A stretch of 64,000 nt of DNA from G11 sp947167445 (GCA_947167445.1 CAMVID010000005.1:1-64000); one strand, 5' to 3'; positions 1 through 9,147 are shown, counted from the stretch's first letter. Notes: generated by a model not told the origin, from the letters alone. A program made the numbers and translations.

Positions 1-25
1 GATTCCTCTATGAAGGGCTTCCTGA

Positions 26-526
26 TTAAGCACGAATTCGAGATATAATCTCATCAACTATGGCGCTTCCGTCCTTGTCTTTGCAGTCAATCACAATGTC
101 TGCGTACTTCTCGTAAAGAGGCGTTCTCTCGGCATAGAGATCCTCAAAGGTCTGGCCCTCTTTCATGGCAACACCTCTCGTTCCAAGATCTCCCACACTC
201 TTTAAGAGATTCTCAATAGGCTGGTTAAGATAAACAACCTTGCCGATTTCCTTAAAGTGCTTCATGGCCTTCTCGCCGTAAATCACGCTTCCGCCGGGGG
301 CAATAACCAGGTTCTCTCCAAGGATGGCCGAATTGGTTTCCTCCTCAATCTCTAAGAACCCTTCAAGTCCCTTTTCCTCGATTATCTGCCACAAAAGCTT
401 CCCGTATTTGGCCTGAATCACCAGGTCGGAATCCACAAATCCATAGCCCATTTTCTTGGCCACCACAACTCCGTAGCTGCTCTTTCCGGATCCCGGCATT
501 CCGATAAGTGTAATATTATTAGACAC
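26..526 (-). CDS. Shikimate-kinase-like P-loop kinase
   Basis: A 166-residue small kinase of the shikimate kinase/NMP kinase fold. The N-terminus has a clean Walker A loop (GMPGSGKSS, about residues 9-17), followed by a D-S-D acidic motif (FVDSDL) and a C-terminal ERTPLYEKYAD segment like the R-x-x-x-Y region of shikimate kinases. Two usual substrate-site features look altered: the G-G-G motif reads PGGS, and the position where AroK has the shikimate-binding Arg (FRxxE) reads FLEIE. It may therefore phosphorylate something other than shikimate; by family it would make shikimate 3-phosphate in aromatic amino acid synthesis. A TTG at 532 is possible, but a GTG at 526 lies 9 nt behind AGAGG and is preferred. 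The start overlaps the ridA stop, suggesting translational coupling. It is last in the carB operon as far as the window shows. Confidence 0.75.
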   Translation of the reverse strand: MSNNITLIGMPGSGKSSYGVVVAKKMGYGFVDSDLVIQAKYGKLLWQIIEEKGLEGFLEIEEETNSAILGENLVIAPGGSVIYGEKAMKHFKEIGKVVYLNQPIENLLKSVGDLGTRGVAMKEGQTFEDLYAERTPLYEKYADIVIDCKDKDGSAIVDEIISRIRA

Positions 527-893
527 TGGCAATAACCTCTACCTCACAAAGTACATTCTTGGGAAGCTGTTTAACTGCTACGCAGCTTCTTGCGGGTTTC
601 TCTGTGAAATAATGCTCATAAACTTTGTTAAAAGCAGCAAAATCTCCCATATCTGCAAGGAAGCATGTGGTCTTAACAACGTTTGCATAGTCTGTACCGG
701 CTTCCTTAAGGATTGCTCCAACGTTCTTGCATGCCTGATGAGCCTGGGCTTCAATACCCTCTGCCTCAACGTTTCCTGTGGCAGGATTAATTGGAATCTG
801 TCCGCTGGCAAAAAGGAATCCTCCGCAAACGATACCCTGTGAATAAGGGCCTATAGCTGCAGGTGCGTTATCTGTAGATACTTTCTTAAGCAT
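519..893 (-). CDS. ridA: RidA/YjgF family enamine/imine deaminase
   Basis: A 124-residue RidA (YjgF/UK114) protein, full length for the family. Family members are cytosolic trimers that hydrolyse reactive 2-aminoacrylate and related enamines released by PLP enzymes. Visible hallmarks are the N-terminal AIGPYSQG stretch, the central FASGQIPINPATG segment, and near the C-terminus PARSCVAV, whose Arg in studied members binds the substrate carboxylate, followed by the conserved CEVEVIA strand. The ATG at 893 is chosen because AGAGGA lies 7 nt upstream; an ATG at 923 would add ten charged residues not typical of the family. It lies 19 bp after the 78-aa gene, and its stop overlaps the downstream kinase gene. 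Co-transcription with carB is inferred from spacing. Confidence 0.93.
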   Translation of the reverse strand: MLKKVSTDNAPAAIGPYSQGIVCGGFLFASGQIPINPATGNVEAEGIEAQAHQACKNVGAILKEAGTDYANVVKTTCFLADMGDFAAFNKVYEHYFTEKPARSCVAVKQLPKNVLCEVEVIASV

Positions 894-912
894 ATCTTTA
901 TCCTCTTTTCTG

Positions 913-1149
913 TTATTTTTCATCGGGAAAGGTTACCGTTACATAGAAACCTCTCTCATTCTGGATGATGTCCGTCACATCACCCTCCCTGGAAAGGAGC
1001 CTTTCCCTGAATGGAAAGTTTCCTGACATGGCAAGGGATGGTTCAATTATATAGTAATAGTTACTCGGAAGTACACCCTCTCCTATTTTAACGTGGTCTC
1101 CAACGTTAAGTAAGCCCGGGCGCTCCATTTTAAACTCCATGGTACGCAT
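913..1149 (-). CDS. Hypothetical 78-aa protein in carB operon
   Basis: A 78-residue protein I do not recognise. It has no signal peptide or membrane segment and looks beta-rich (LNVGDHVKIGEGVLP, GFYVTVTF), so a small cytosolic beta-barrel or regulatory domain is possible. It is probably real: the ATG at 1149 follows AAGAGGCG with a 6-nt gap, the gene sits 11 bp after the carB stop, and ridA follows after 19 bp. Codon use looks like its neighbours. Position suggests a link with carbamoyl phosphate or amino acid metabolism, but no function can be assigned from sequence. Confidence 0.75.
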   Translation of the reverse strand: MRTMEFKMERPGLLNVGDHVKIGEGVLPSNYYYIIEPSLAMSGNFPFRERLLSREGDVTDIIQNERGFYVTVTFPDEK

Positions 1150-1160
1150 GAATCGCCTCT

Positions 1161-4100
1161 TTATTTATCGTGAATTTCCTTATGGTAGGACTGAAGTGAT
1201 TTTACCCCTTCATCCTTATGGTGCTTCACGTAATGAATTCCGTCTGCGGTAGCAAGGGCTGCTGCCATTGTTGTAAGGTAAGGAACTCTCGCCTTAACTG
1301 CTGCTTTACGAAGGTAAGAGTCATCGTAGCGGCTCTTTCTTCCGATGGGGGAGTTGATTACAAGCTGAATCTCTCCGTCAAGAATCATGTCTCTTACGTT
1401 GGGAGTTCCCTCGTGAAGCTTCTTGGCACAGGTTGACTCAACTCCGTTCTCCTTAAGGAATTGATGTGTACCCTCTGTAGCCACAATCTTGAATCCTTCG
1501 GCTGTAAGCTTCTTTGCAACCTCCAAAGCCTCTGCCTTGTCGGGATTGTTTACTGAAATAAGGGCTGTTCCTTCCATGGGAAGCTTTGATCCCAATGCTT
1601 CCTGAGCCTTGTAGAATGCCTCACCGATTGAAGGTGACATTCCAAGAACCTCACCTGTGGAACGCATCTCGGGTCCCAATACAGGGTCAACTTCAGGGAA
1701 CATATTGAAGGGGAATGCAGCTTCCTTAACACCGTAGTTGGGAATTACCTGCTCCTTAAGGTTCTTAAGGGGTGAAGGATTTCCTGTAAGCTCCTCGGTA
1801 ATGATTTCTGTTGCCAGAGGAACCATTCTGATGTTACATACCTTTGATACAAGAGGAACTGTTCTTGATGCTCTGGGGTTTGCCTCAAGAACGAATACCT
1901 TGCCGTCCTCGATGGCATACTGCATGTTCATAAGTCCTCTTACGTGCATTTCAACCGCAATCTTTTTGGTGTATTCCTTGATGGTCTCAAGATTCTCAGG
2001 TGAGATGTGAGCCGAAGGAATAATGCATGCTGAGTCGCCGGAGTGAACACCTGCAAGCTCAATGTGCTCCATAACCGCAGGAACGAATGCGTGCTCGCCG
2101 TCACTGATGGCATCTGCCTCACACTCCATTGCATGATGGAGGAATCTGTCTATAAGAATGGGTCTGTCAGGTGTTACGCCTACAGCCGCGTTCATGTATT
2201 CAACCATGGTCTCGTCGTCGTAAACCACTTCCATTCCACGTCCTCCGAGAACGTAGGAAGGTCTTACCATAACGGGATATCCAATACGGTTGGCAATCTC
2301 CACAGCCTCTTTGGAATCTACAGCCATTCCCGACTCAGGCATGGGAATTCCAAGCTTGTCCATCATGGCTCTGAAGATATCTCTGTCCTCAGCCATATCA
2401 ATTACTGCCGGAGGAGTTCCGAGGATCTTGACTCCGTTCTTCTCAAGGTCTGCAGCCAGGTTAAGAGGAGTCTGTCCGCCAAACTGAGCAATTACGCCAA
2501 GAGGCTTCTCCTTGTTGTAAATGCTGAGTACGTCCTCAAGGGTAAGAGGCTCAAAATAAAGTTTATCTGATGTATCGTAGTCTGTTGAAACCGTCTCAGG
2601 GTTACAGTTAACGATAATGGTCTTAAATCCAAGTTTCTTAAGGGCTTTGGAAGCATGTACACAACAGTAGTCGAACTCGATACCCTGGCCGATTCTGTTG
2701 GGGCCGCCGCCGAGAATCATAATCTTCTTCTCATCGGGATTAACGGGATCCTTGTCCTCTCCGTTGTATGTGGAGTAGTAATATGCCGAATTCTCGGTTC
2801 CGCTTACGTGAACTCCTTCCCAGTGCTCCTCTACTCCAAGCTCAAGTCTCTTGTTTCGGATGTCCGCTTCGGGAATCTCCAAAAGTCTTGAAAGATACTT
2901 ATCGGAGAAACCGTCTTTTTTCGCAGCAATAAGCATTGCGTCGGGAAGCATGGAACCTTTATGTTTAAGGATTTCCTCCTCTTCCTCAACCAATTCTCTC
3001 ATCTGGGTAATGAAGTAATCCTTAACCTTTGTAAGGTCGAAGATTTCTTTGTTTGTAGCGCCCTTTCTCAAGGCCTCGTACATAAGGAAGTATCTCTCAC
3101 TGGAGGGATATTTTAATTTGTCCAGTAATTCTTCCTTTGAAAGCTTGTCGAAATTCTTGGCATGTCCAAGGCCGTGACGTCCGGTCTCAAGGGAGCGGAT
3201 AGCCTTCTGGAATGCCTCCTTATATGTCTTACCGATACTCATTACTTCGCCTACGGCACGCATCTGAGTACCAAGTTTGTCTTCTACACCTTTGAACTTC
3301 TCGAAGGCCCATCTTGCGAACTTAATAACTACGTAGTCGCCGTCGGGAACATACTTGTCAAGAGTTCCGTACTTACCGCAGGGGATGTCCTTTAAGGTAA
3401 GGCCTGCAGCAAGCATTGCGGAAACAAGGGCAATGGGGAAGCCTGTTGCCTTGGATGCAAGAGCCGATGAACGGGATGTACGGGGGTTAATCTCGATAAC
3501 AATGATTCTGTCACTTACGGGATCGTGAGCGAACTGAACGTTGGTACCGCCCACTACCTTAACCGCATCAACAATCTTGTATGCCTGCTCCTGCAATCTC
3601 TTCTGGCATTCCTCAGAGATTGTAAGCATGGGAGCTGAACAGAAGGAGTCTCCGGTATGTACTCCGAGAGGGTCAATATTTTCTATGAAGCAGACTGTGA
3701 TGATGTTGCCTTCCGCATCTCTTACTACCTCAAGCTCAAGTTCCTCCCAGCCAAGGATGCTCTCCTCAACCAGAACCTGACCTACAAGGCTGGCCTGAAG
3801 GCCTCTCTCACATACTGTTCTCAATTCATCAGGGTTATAAACAAGTCCGCCGCCGGCACCACCCATGGTGTATGCAGGTCTTAAAACTACAGGGTAGTTT
3901 AATTTCTCAGCAATCTTTAATGCATCTTCAACGCTGTAGGCAACCTCACTTCTTGCCATCTCGATTCCGAGAGAATTCATGGTCTTCTTGAACTCGATTC
4001 GATCCTCGCCTCGCTCGATGGCATCAACCTGTACACCGATTACCTTTACATTGTATTTATCAAGAATGCCTTTGCTTGATAACTCTGCACAAAGGTTAAG

Positions 4101-4385
4101 TCCCGACTGTCCTCCAAGGTTGGGAAGCAGTGCATCGGGTCTTTCTTTTGCAATAATCTGCTCAAGTCTGTCCGCATTAAGGGGTTCAATATATGTAATG
4201 TCAGCTGTCTCCGGGTCTGTCATTATGGTAGCGGGATTCGAGTTTACAAGAACTATCTCGTAGCCCAGCTTCTTTAAGGCTTTACATGCCTGTGTTCCTG
4301 AGTAGTCAAACTCACAGGCCTGGCCGATAACAATAGGACCGGAGCCTATAATCAATACTTTTTTTATGTCTGTTCTTTTTGGCAT
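1161..4385 (-). CDS. carB: Carbamoyl phosphate synthase large subunit
   Basis: A 1074-residue, full-length CarB. With CarA it makes carbamoyl phosphate from glutamine-derived ammonia, bicarbonate and 2 ATP for pyrimidine and arginine synthesis. The duplicated synthetase halves are evident: the first begins GSGPIVIGQACEFDYSG and the second, near residue 560, GGGPNRIGQGIEFDY. Each half carries an ATP-grasp domain (GGAGGGLVYN and LGGRGMEVVYDD loops; EINPRTSRSSALASKATG and EANPRASRTVPLVSKV). The last roughly 130 residues form the MGS-like allosteric domain. The ATG follows AAAAGGAG. A sigma-A promoter lies 40 bp upstream. No carA is adjacent on either side, so the small subunit must be encoded elsewhere. 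Confidence 0.98.
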   Translation of the reverse strand: MPKRTDIKKVLIIGSGPIVIGQACEFDYSGTQACKALKKLGYEIVLVNSNPATIMTDPETADITYIEPLNADRLEQIIAKERPDALLPNLGGQSGLNLCAELSSKGILDKYNVKVIGVQVDAIERGEDRIEFKKTMNSLGIEMARSEVAYSVEDALKIAEKLNYPVVLRPAYTMGGAGGGLVYNPDELRTVCERGLQASLVGQVLVEESILGWEELELEVVRDAEGNIITVCFIENIDPLGVHTGDSFCSAPMLTISEECQKRLQEQAYKIVDAVKVVGGTNVQFAHDPVSDRIIVIEINPRTSRSSALASKATGFPIALVSAMLAAGLTLKDIPCGKYGTLDKYVPDGDYVVIKFARWAFEKFKGVEDKLGTQMRAVGEVMSIGKTYKEAFQKAIRSLETGRHGLGHAKNFDKLSKEELLDKLKYPSSERYFLMYEALRKGATNKEIFDLTKVKDYFITQMRELVEEEEEILKHKGSMLPDAMLIAAKKDGFSDKYLSRLLEIPEADIRNKRLELGVEEHWEGVHVSGTENSAYYYSTYNGEDKDPVNPDEKKIMILGGGPNRIGQGIEFDYCCVHASKALKKLGFKTIIVNCNPETVSTDYDTSDKLYFEPLTLEDVLSIYNKEKPLGVIAQFGGQTPLNLAADLEKNGVKILGTPPAVIDMAEDRDIFRAMMDKLGIPMPESGMAVDSKEAVEIANRIGYPVMVRPSYVLGGRGMEVVYDDETMVEYMNAAVGVTPDRPILIDRFLHHAMECEADAISDGEHAFVPAVMEHIELAGVHSGDSACIIPSAHISPENLETIKEYTKKIAVEMHVRGLMNMQYAIEDGKVFVLEANPRASRTVPLVSKVCNIRMVPLATEIITEELTGNPSPLKNLKEQVIPNYGVKEAAFPFNMFPEVDPVLGPEMRSTGEVLGMSPSIGEAFYKAQEALGSKLPMEGTALISVNNPDKAEALEVAKKLTAEGFKIVATEGTHQFLKENGVESTCAKKLHEGTPNVRDMILDGEIQLVINSPIGRKSRYDDSYLRKAAVKARVPYLTTMAAALATADGIHYVKHHKDEGVKSLQSYHKEIHDK

Positions 4386-4424
4386 TTTTATACTCCTTTT
4401 GCGGTTTGTTTATATCTAATAGAG

Positions 4425-4453
4425 ATTGTATATTTCTCTCCCTATTTAGTCAA
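4425..4453 (-). promoter_or_regulatory. Sigma-A promoter of the carB operon
   Basis: On the minus strand a TTGACT -35 box (4448-4453) and a TACAAT -10 box (4425-4430) are separated by exactly 17 bp. Transcription would begin around 4418, giving a leader of only about 30 nt before carB, too short for a long attenuator. No PyrR-type anti-antiterminator was seen. Confidence 0.75.
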
Positions 4454-4534
4454 TGTGAAAATATACAAAAACGTGAGGATTTTTGAATAAATATGTGTAT
4501 ACTTTTAAAATATGCAAGGTGTGGGTGAATATTA

Positions 4535-6655
4535 TTACATAGCTCGGCTCTCGTGGCAGGTGAGATATATGACCTGTACATCCCCGGCAATAAGCTTAAG
4601 AAGCTCTCTTCCCTTTTTAATCTTCTCCTCATCCATATGCACGAAGGGATCGTCCATTACAATGAAAGGGCCGTCATGTCCGTACATGGCCTCAAAGAGG
4701 GCAAGCCTCATGCAAAGTCCCACAAGATTCTGATATCCAAAGCTCAGGCTTCCCGTGTCTCTGTTTAATCCCGATGCCTCCACAAAAAGGTGGGTGTTGG
4801 CATCCAGGTTATATTCCTCGCCTTCCGTTTCCGTAAGGCGGCTGTAATACTTCTTAAATCCGTTTCTGATGGGGCCTAAATATCTTTCCGTGTAGCTGTT
4901 CTTGGCCTTTGTAAGGTAATCCTTTGTCAGGTTGTAAAGTCTTACTCTCTCTGAAAGCTTCTCAACTCTGTCCCTTATTTCGGAAAGCTCATCTTCCTTT
5001 TCCTCAAGCTCGTCTCTCTGACCCTTCAAAGTTTCAAGACGTCTGGAGTAATCAAGAAGTCTCTTGTGGGTTTCCGAGATATCCAACTCCACAGCCTTAA
5101 TCTTGTCATCAAGTTCAGCCACGGTTTCGCAACCGGGTTCTAATGTATTTTCCTCATCATCGGGATACTTTTCAAGGTATGTGTTAAGTTCACCCTTGGC
5201 GTAGCTTAACTCTTCCTTGCATACAGCAAGGGCACCCAAAAGCTCCTTTATATGCACAAGTGCATCCGATACATCCTCAGGGCACTTCATTCCTATGGAT
5301 TCAAAGAAGGATTCAATGTTGACGTTAAGCCTTGCCGCCTTGGCATCTGCCTCGTCAAACTTTTTCTTCTTGGCTTCCAATACCTTGAAGCTTTCGTAAT
5401 CCCCACGGATTCTTGCGGTATCCTCCAGATATATCTTCTCTCTTCTTTTCTTTATGACTTCGATTATAAGGCCCGCCACAATACAAAGCAGTCCCAAAAC
5501 CCCTGCAAGAGCACCAAAAAGCTGAGTCTTATTTACAAAAAATCCGACTCCCACCGTAAGGGCAATAACTCCGAAAACAGCAAGGTATATTCCAAAGGCT
5601 CCCATTTTACTGTAGGGTTTCGGATCTCTTACAAACAAAAGCCTTTCAAATTCAAAGTGGGAATATTCCCCGTAGGTATCATAGAGCCTTTGAAGTTCAT
5701 CCTCCTCTTCATATGTAAGGGAGTAGGCCTCCAAAGTACCTCTGGTAACCGCCAGATTCCTGGCATCCTGCATGGTCTCATCTATCTCGCTTCTTTCAGG
5801 TATCCTTCCGCTAAACTTTGCTTCAGCTTTAAGGAGATTGTTCTGTCTCATCAGAACAGCTTCCTTTAATTCAAGGAGTCTGGCTCTTCTGATTCTCTTT
5901 TCGTCGGCAGCTATACAGATACTTCTTCTGGCTAAAAGGCCTTCTCTTTTCTCCTCAAGATCTGCCATCTCTTCCTTGGTGGTTCCCGAAAGTCTTCTTA
6001 CTTCATTGATGGAACCGTCTATTACCGCCTTGTGCTTAATCTCTTCTTCAAGCTCGGTCGCTCTTCTTTTAAGATTATGCAAGGAGTCCTTCTGAACTCT
6101 GGAATTGGCCGCAGATATGGCCTTCTTAAGTCTTGTGACAATACTGTCATATCCCGCATTGTCGTCTGTCTGCTCAACCAGTCTTCCAAGCTTTCTGTCT
6201 ATGTTCTCCGTTGTCTCGTTATATACACAATCGTTCTGGGAAATGAAGGCTGTTCTCATAAAGGAGTCGGAGTCTATTCCAAAGAGCTCCTCTCCAAGAT
6301 TCGCCACATCATAATCAGAGGTTTCAAGACCTGTGGCCTCGTCTATAAGGGAAACTTCATCCCCCTCCTCCTTGTTTCCAAAGGCACGGCTTACCTTGTA
6401 AGCTTTGCCGTCCTTTTCAAAGCGAACGCTTCCGCCAAAGGAGCCTCCCTGCCAGGGAGCATATCTTTTCCTCTCGTTTGAAAGCCCCTGCTTTCTCTCT
6501 CCCTCAAAGCCGTAAAACATTACACGAATAAAGGCTGTAAGGGTACTCTTACCCCAGCCGTTCTCCTCGAGAATGTTGTTAAGACCCTCCTCAAAGGTAA
6601 AGGTTCTGTTTTGAAGTTTTCCAAAGTTTTCTATATGACAACTAAGTAATCTCAT
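4535..6655 (-). CDS. SbcC/YhaN-like SMC-type ATPase
   Basis: A 706-residue ABC/SMC-type ATPase resembling Bacillus YhaN and SbcC/Rad50. The N-terminus has a Walker A (ENGWGKSTL, about residues 32-40, with Glu where the first Gly of the loop often sits). The C-terminus has an ABC-signature-like region (LSFGYQNLVGL) and Walker B (FIVMDDPFVHMD) followed by a switch His. Long coiled-coil segments fill the middle (about 170-310 and 425-600), interrupted at about 350-405 by two hydrophobic helices (FGIYLAVFGVIALTVGVGFF and a second), so it is probably membrane associated. It lies 9 bp after the phosphoesterase gene and presumably forms a nuclease complex with it. A role in DNA repair or end processing is inferred from the family. 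Confidence 0.85.
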   Translation of the reverse strand: MRLLSCHIENFGKLQNRTFTFEEGLNNILEENGWGKSTLTAFIRVMFYGFEGERKQGLSNERKRYAPWQGGSFGGSVRFEKDGKAYKVSRAFGNKEEGDEVSLIDEATGLETSDYDVANLGEELFGIDSDSFMRTAFISQNDCVYNETTENIDRKLGRLVEQTDDNAGYDSIVTRLKKAISAANSRVQKDSLHNLKRRATELEEEIKHKAVIDGSINEVRRLSGTTKEEMADLEEKREGLLARRSICIAADEKRIRRARLLELKEAVLMRQNNLLKAEAKFSGRIPERSEIDETMQDARNLAVTRGTLEAYSLTYEEEDELQRLYDTYGEYSHFEFERLLFVRDPKPYSKMGAFGIYLAVFGVIALTVGVGFFVNKTQLFGALAGVLGLLCIVAGLIIEVIKKRREKIYLEDTARIRGDYESFKVLEAKKKKFDEADAKAARLNVNIESFFESIGMKCPEDVSDALVHIKELLGALAVCKEELSYAKGELNTYLEKYPDDEENTLEPGCETVAELDDKIKAVELDISETHKRLLDYSRRLETLKGQRDELEEKEDELSEIRDRVEKLSERVRLYNLTKDYLTKAKNSYTERYLGPIRNGFKKYYSRLTETEGEEYNLDANTHLFVEASGLNRDTGSLSFGYQNLVGLCMRLALFEAMYGHDGPFIVMDDPFVHMDEEKIKKGRELLKLIAGDVQVIYLTCHESRAM

Positions 6656-6664
6656 ATCCCTTAC

Positions 6665-7774
6665 CTATTCAAAATCCTCTCCGGCAAATCCCTGAAGTCC
6701 GATTTTGATTATTGATGCTTTATCTTCATCACTTAAGGATTCATCCTCTTCCACCGTCCTTATGAATTCTCCTCTTAAGGACATGTCTTTTTTGAAGGAA
6801 TCCAGATCAAGTCTGATTCTGGTACTGTCTTTAACCTTTAAAATATAGAATCTGTCAGCGAAACTGTCCTCTATCATGGCGGTGTCGATTTCGCATTTAA
6901 CATCGACCTCTCCGGTCAAAACAATTCTGACAAGGTGTTTGGATTCTATTGCTATGTTGTCCAGGAAATCCCTGATTTTCTCCATGGTTTCGAAGGTTCC
7001 CGACACACCTGTCACGTCCAGTTCTTCCTCATAGAGCATCCTCATGGCGAAGGGAATGAACTCATGGGTATAGGTCCTTGAAACCTCATCTATATCAAGA
7101 AGAACGAATCCGTGCTCACCGCACTCATCAAATCCTCTTCCCTCAAGACAGCCGGGATAGCAGTAGGTGCATCTGGCGTCTATTTTCTCCTCTTTATAGG
7201 CATGAACATGTCCAAGGGCTACGTAATCTATACCCTTGTCCTTAAGCTCCTTAATATTGATATTTTCAGCCTTATCCTTTACCACAGAGCCCGTAAGCTG
7301 TCCGTGGAGTGTAACAATGTTAAAATCGGCGGAATCAGGCTGCAATTCCAGACATAAATGCTTTGAATTACTCTGATTAAGTTCTGCGCCATATAAGCAG
7401 ATATTTCCTTCGCCTTTGTAATTCAATATGTATTTGGTCCAAGTGTCATCAAAAAAATGGAGATTATCAGGTGGAACGTCCTCATCGGAAAGAACATTGT
7501 CCATATCGTGATTACCGCGAAGGTAATAGAAATCAATAGAGGGATTGGCAAGAATGGCGTTAGTAACGCCGGTTCTGGTAGAAACAAGAATACTGTCGGA
7601 ATCAAACATGTCGCCCGCGATAATAACGGCTTCAACATCGTTATCACGTGCGTAATCAACCATATTTAGGAAGGCCTTCAACAATTCTCGTTTGCGCTGC
7701 TTAGCAAGCTCCTGTGGGAGAACGGAAGTCAGGCGTGAATCAAGGTGCAGGTCCGCACAATGAATAACTTTCAT
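6665..7774 (-). CDS. SbcD/YhaO-like metallophosphoesterase
   Basis: A 369-residue calcineurin-type phosphoesterase of the SbcD/Mre11/YhaO group. Metal-binding motifs appear in order: CADLHLDS (about 6-13), AGDMFDSD (about 50), RGNHDMD (about 85), LHGQL (about 150) and GHVHAY (about 185), followed by a C-terminal capping region. With the downstream coiled-coil ATPase it should form an ATP-dependent DNA nuclease-type complex. The start is supported by CGGAGG 5 nt before ATG. A TATAAT -10 element lies about 27 bp upstream. The exact DNA substrate cannot be read from sequence. Confidence 0.88.
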   Translation of the reverse strand: MKVIHCADLHLDSRLTSVLPQELAKQRKRELLKAFLNMVDYARDNDVEAVIIAGDMFDSDSILVSTRTGVTNAILANPSIDFYYLRGNHDMDNVLSDEDVPPDNLHFFDDTWTKYILNYKGEGNICLYGAELNQSNSKHLCLELQPDSADFNIVTLHGQLTGSVVKDKAENINIKELKDKGIDYVALGHVHAYKEEKIDARCTYCYPGCLEGRGFDECGEHGFVLLDIDEVSRTYTHEFIPFAMRMLYEEELDVTGVSGTFETMEKIRDFLDNIAIESKHLVRIVLTGEVDVKCEIDTAMIEDSFADRFYILKVKDSTRIRLDLDSFKKDMSLRGEFIRTVEEDESLSDEDKASIIKIGLQGFAGEDFE

Positions 7775-7800
7775 GCTATCCTCCGAAAACTTTTTTATAT

Positions 7801-7806
7801 ATTATA
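7801..7806 (-). promoter_or_regulatory. -10 element upstream of the yhaO-like gene
   Basis: A perfect TATAAT on the minus strand, 27 bp before the phosphoesterase ATG and after the terminator of the preceding gene. No good -35 hexamer is visible at 16-18 bp, so the promoter call is tentative. Confidence 0.45.
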
Positions 7807-7865
7807 CACTACTTCGCACCAAATGGAAGTCTGACTTTTTAAATCTTTCGTGCCTATTTTTGCAA

Positions 7866-7898
7866 AGAATAAGGGTCCGATAAACCGGACCCTAATTC
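7866..7898 (-). terminator. Terminator after the CofE-like gene
   Basis: An inverted repeat just after the stop codon: AGGGTCCG and CGGACCCT arms around a 6-nt loop, extended by A/T pairs (AAGAAT with ATTCTT). The minus-strand side continues into a T-rich stretch. It separates this gene from the yhaO-like gene. Confidence 0.7.
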
Positions 7899-9092
7899 TT
7901 ATTCTGCTGTGTAGTTATCAAAGTAACCCTGAATCAAAATCACGGGTGTTCCCTTGTCTCCGGAACCTGATGTAAGGTCACATAAGGAACCGATCAAATC
8001 GGTAAGTTGACGGGGTGTTGTTCCCTGGGAAGCCATGTTTCCTTTAAGGTTGGCATCCTTTGTCTTAATGGACTTCTCAATAGCTTCCTTAAGTGCCTGG
8101 CCCGAAAGATTTGCGAAATCATTATCTGCAAGGTACTTAAGCTTAAGCTCGTTGGGAGTACCGATGAGGCCGTCTGTAAATGCAGGGGAAACAACGGGGT
8201 CTGCAAGCTCCCAGATCTTACCCTGGGGATCTTTAAAGGCGCCGTCGCCGTAAACCATAACCTCAACATGCTTGCCTGTCTTATCAAGAATCTCCTTCTG
8301 GATTGCAAGAACAAGGTCCTTACACTCCTTGGGGAAAAGCTTAACCTTATCTTCTGTGGACTTGTTGGAGCCAAGAAGTCCGTACTTTTCATTGTATCCG
8401 CTGCCGTTAACAGAGGATGTCATAATATCGTCAAGACCGAATACCTTCTTTGCTCCGGCCTCTTTAAGAATACGTTTGGTACGTACTCTGGTGTGGATAT
8501 CGCAGTTAATTACGCAGTCTGTATAATTAAGGATTGTCTTGGCCTGGTTGGCAAAAATCACCTCTACCTCAGCACCTGCTTCCTTAATGATATCTGAATA
8601 ATAAGCAACGTAGTCAACACCTGTAAACTCGTGCTTGTTCTCTCCGAAGTACTTTCTGTACTGTTCAAGGGTGAGGACGTCAGAGTAGGGATTGATTCCT
8701 GCTTCGTCGAGCTGATCGTAAGTAATGAGGGCATTACCTACTTCATCCGAAGGATAGCTTAACATAAGGACAATTTTCTTACAGCCTTTAGCGATACCTC
8801 TTAAGTTGATGGCAAAACGGTTTCTGGACAGAATCGGGAAAATAACGCCAACTGTCTCACCACCAAGTTTAGCCTTAACGTCTGCAGCGATATCATCAAC
8901 TGAAGCGTAATTACCCTGTGAACGGGCAACAATACTTTCAGTAAGTGCAATGACATCTCTGTCTCGAATCTCGAAGCCTTCGCTCTTTGCAGCTTCAAGG
9001 ACATTCTCTACAGTCATTTTGACCAAATCGTCACCCTCTCTGATAATGGGGCAACGAATACCGCGGGATACTGTTCCTACTCTTCTTTCCAT
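7899..9092 (-). CDS. CofE-like (F420-0:L-glutamate ligase family) protein
   Basis: A 397-residue protein resembling the F420-0:gamma-glutamyl ligase (CofE) family, which in F420 producers adds glutamate to a deazaflavin using GTP. Supporting stretches are GIRCPIIREGDDL near the N-terminus, then DRDVIALTESIVARSQG, the middle VEVIFANQAKT, and a C-terminal region with VMVYGDGAFKDPQGKIWELADP. Clostridia of this kind are not known to make F420, so the true ligation substrate is unknown. The ATG at 9092 has AGGAG 7 nt upstream; the open frame extends 116 codons further but that part is low complexity and overlaps the terminator of the chemoreceptor gene. The gene stands alone between two terminators. 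Confidence 0.72.
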   Translation of the reverse strand: MERRVGTVSRGIRCPIIREGDDLVKMTVENVLEAAKSEGFEIRDRDVIALTESIVARSQGNYASVDDIAADVKAKLGGETVGVIFPILSRNRFAINLRGIAKGCKKIVLMLSYPSDEVGNALITYDQLDEAGINPYSDVLTLEQYRKYFGENKHEFTGVDYVAYYSDIIKEAGAEVEVIFANQAKTILNYTDCVINCDIHTRVRTKRILKEAGAKKVFGLDDIMTSSVNGSGYNEKYGLLGSNKSTEDKVKLFPKECKDLVLAIQKEILDKTGKHVEVMVYGDGAFKDPQGKIWELADPVVSPAFTDGLIGTPNELKLKYLADNDFANLSGQALKEAIEKSIKTKDANLKGNMASQGTTPRQLTDLIGSLCDLTSGSGDKGTPVILIQGYFDNYTAE

Positions 9093-9147
9093 CTCTACAC
9101 TCCTATAAGTAAAATGTTTGTTTCTGATATACAGCTTCGCATAAAAT

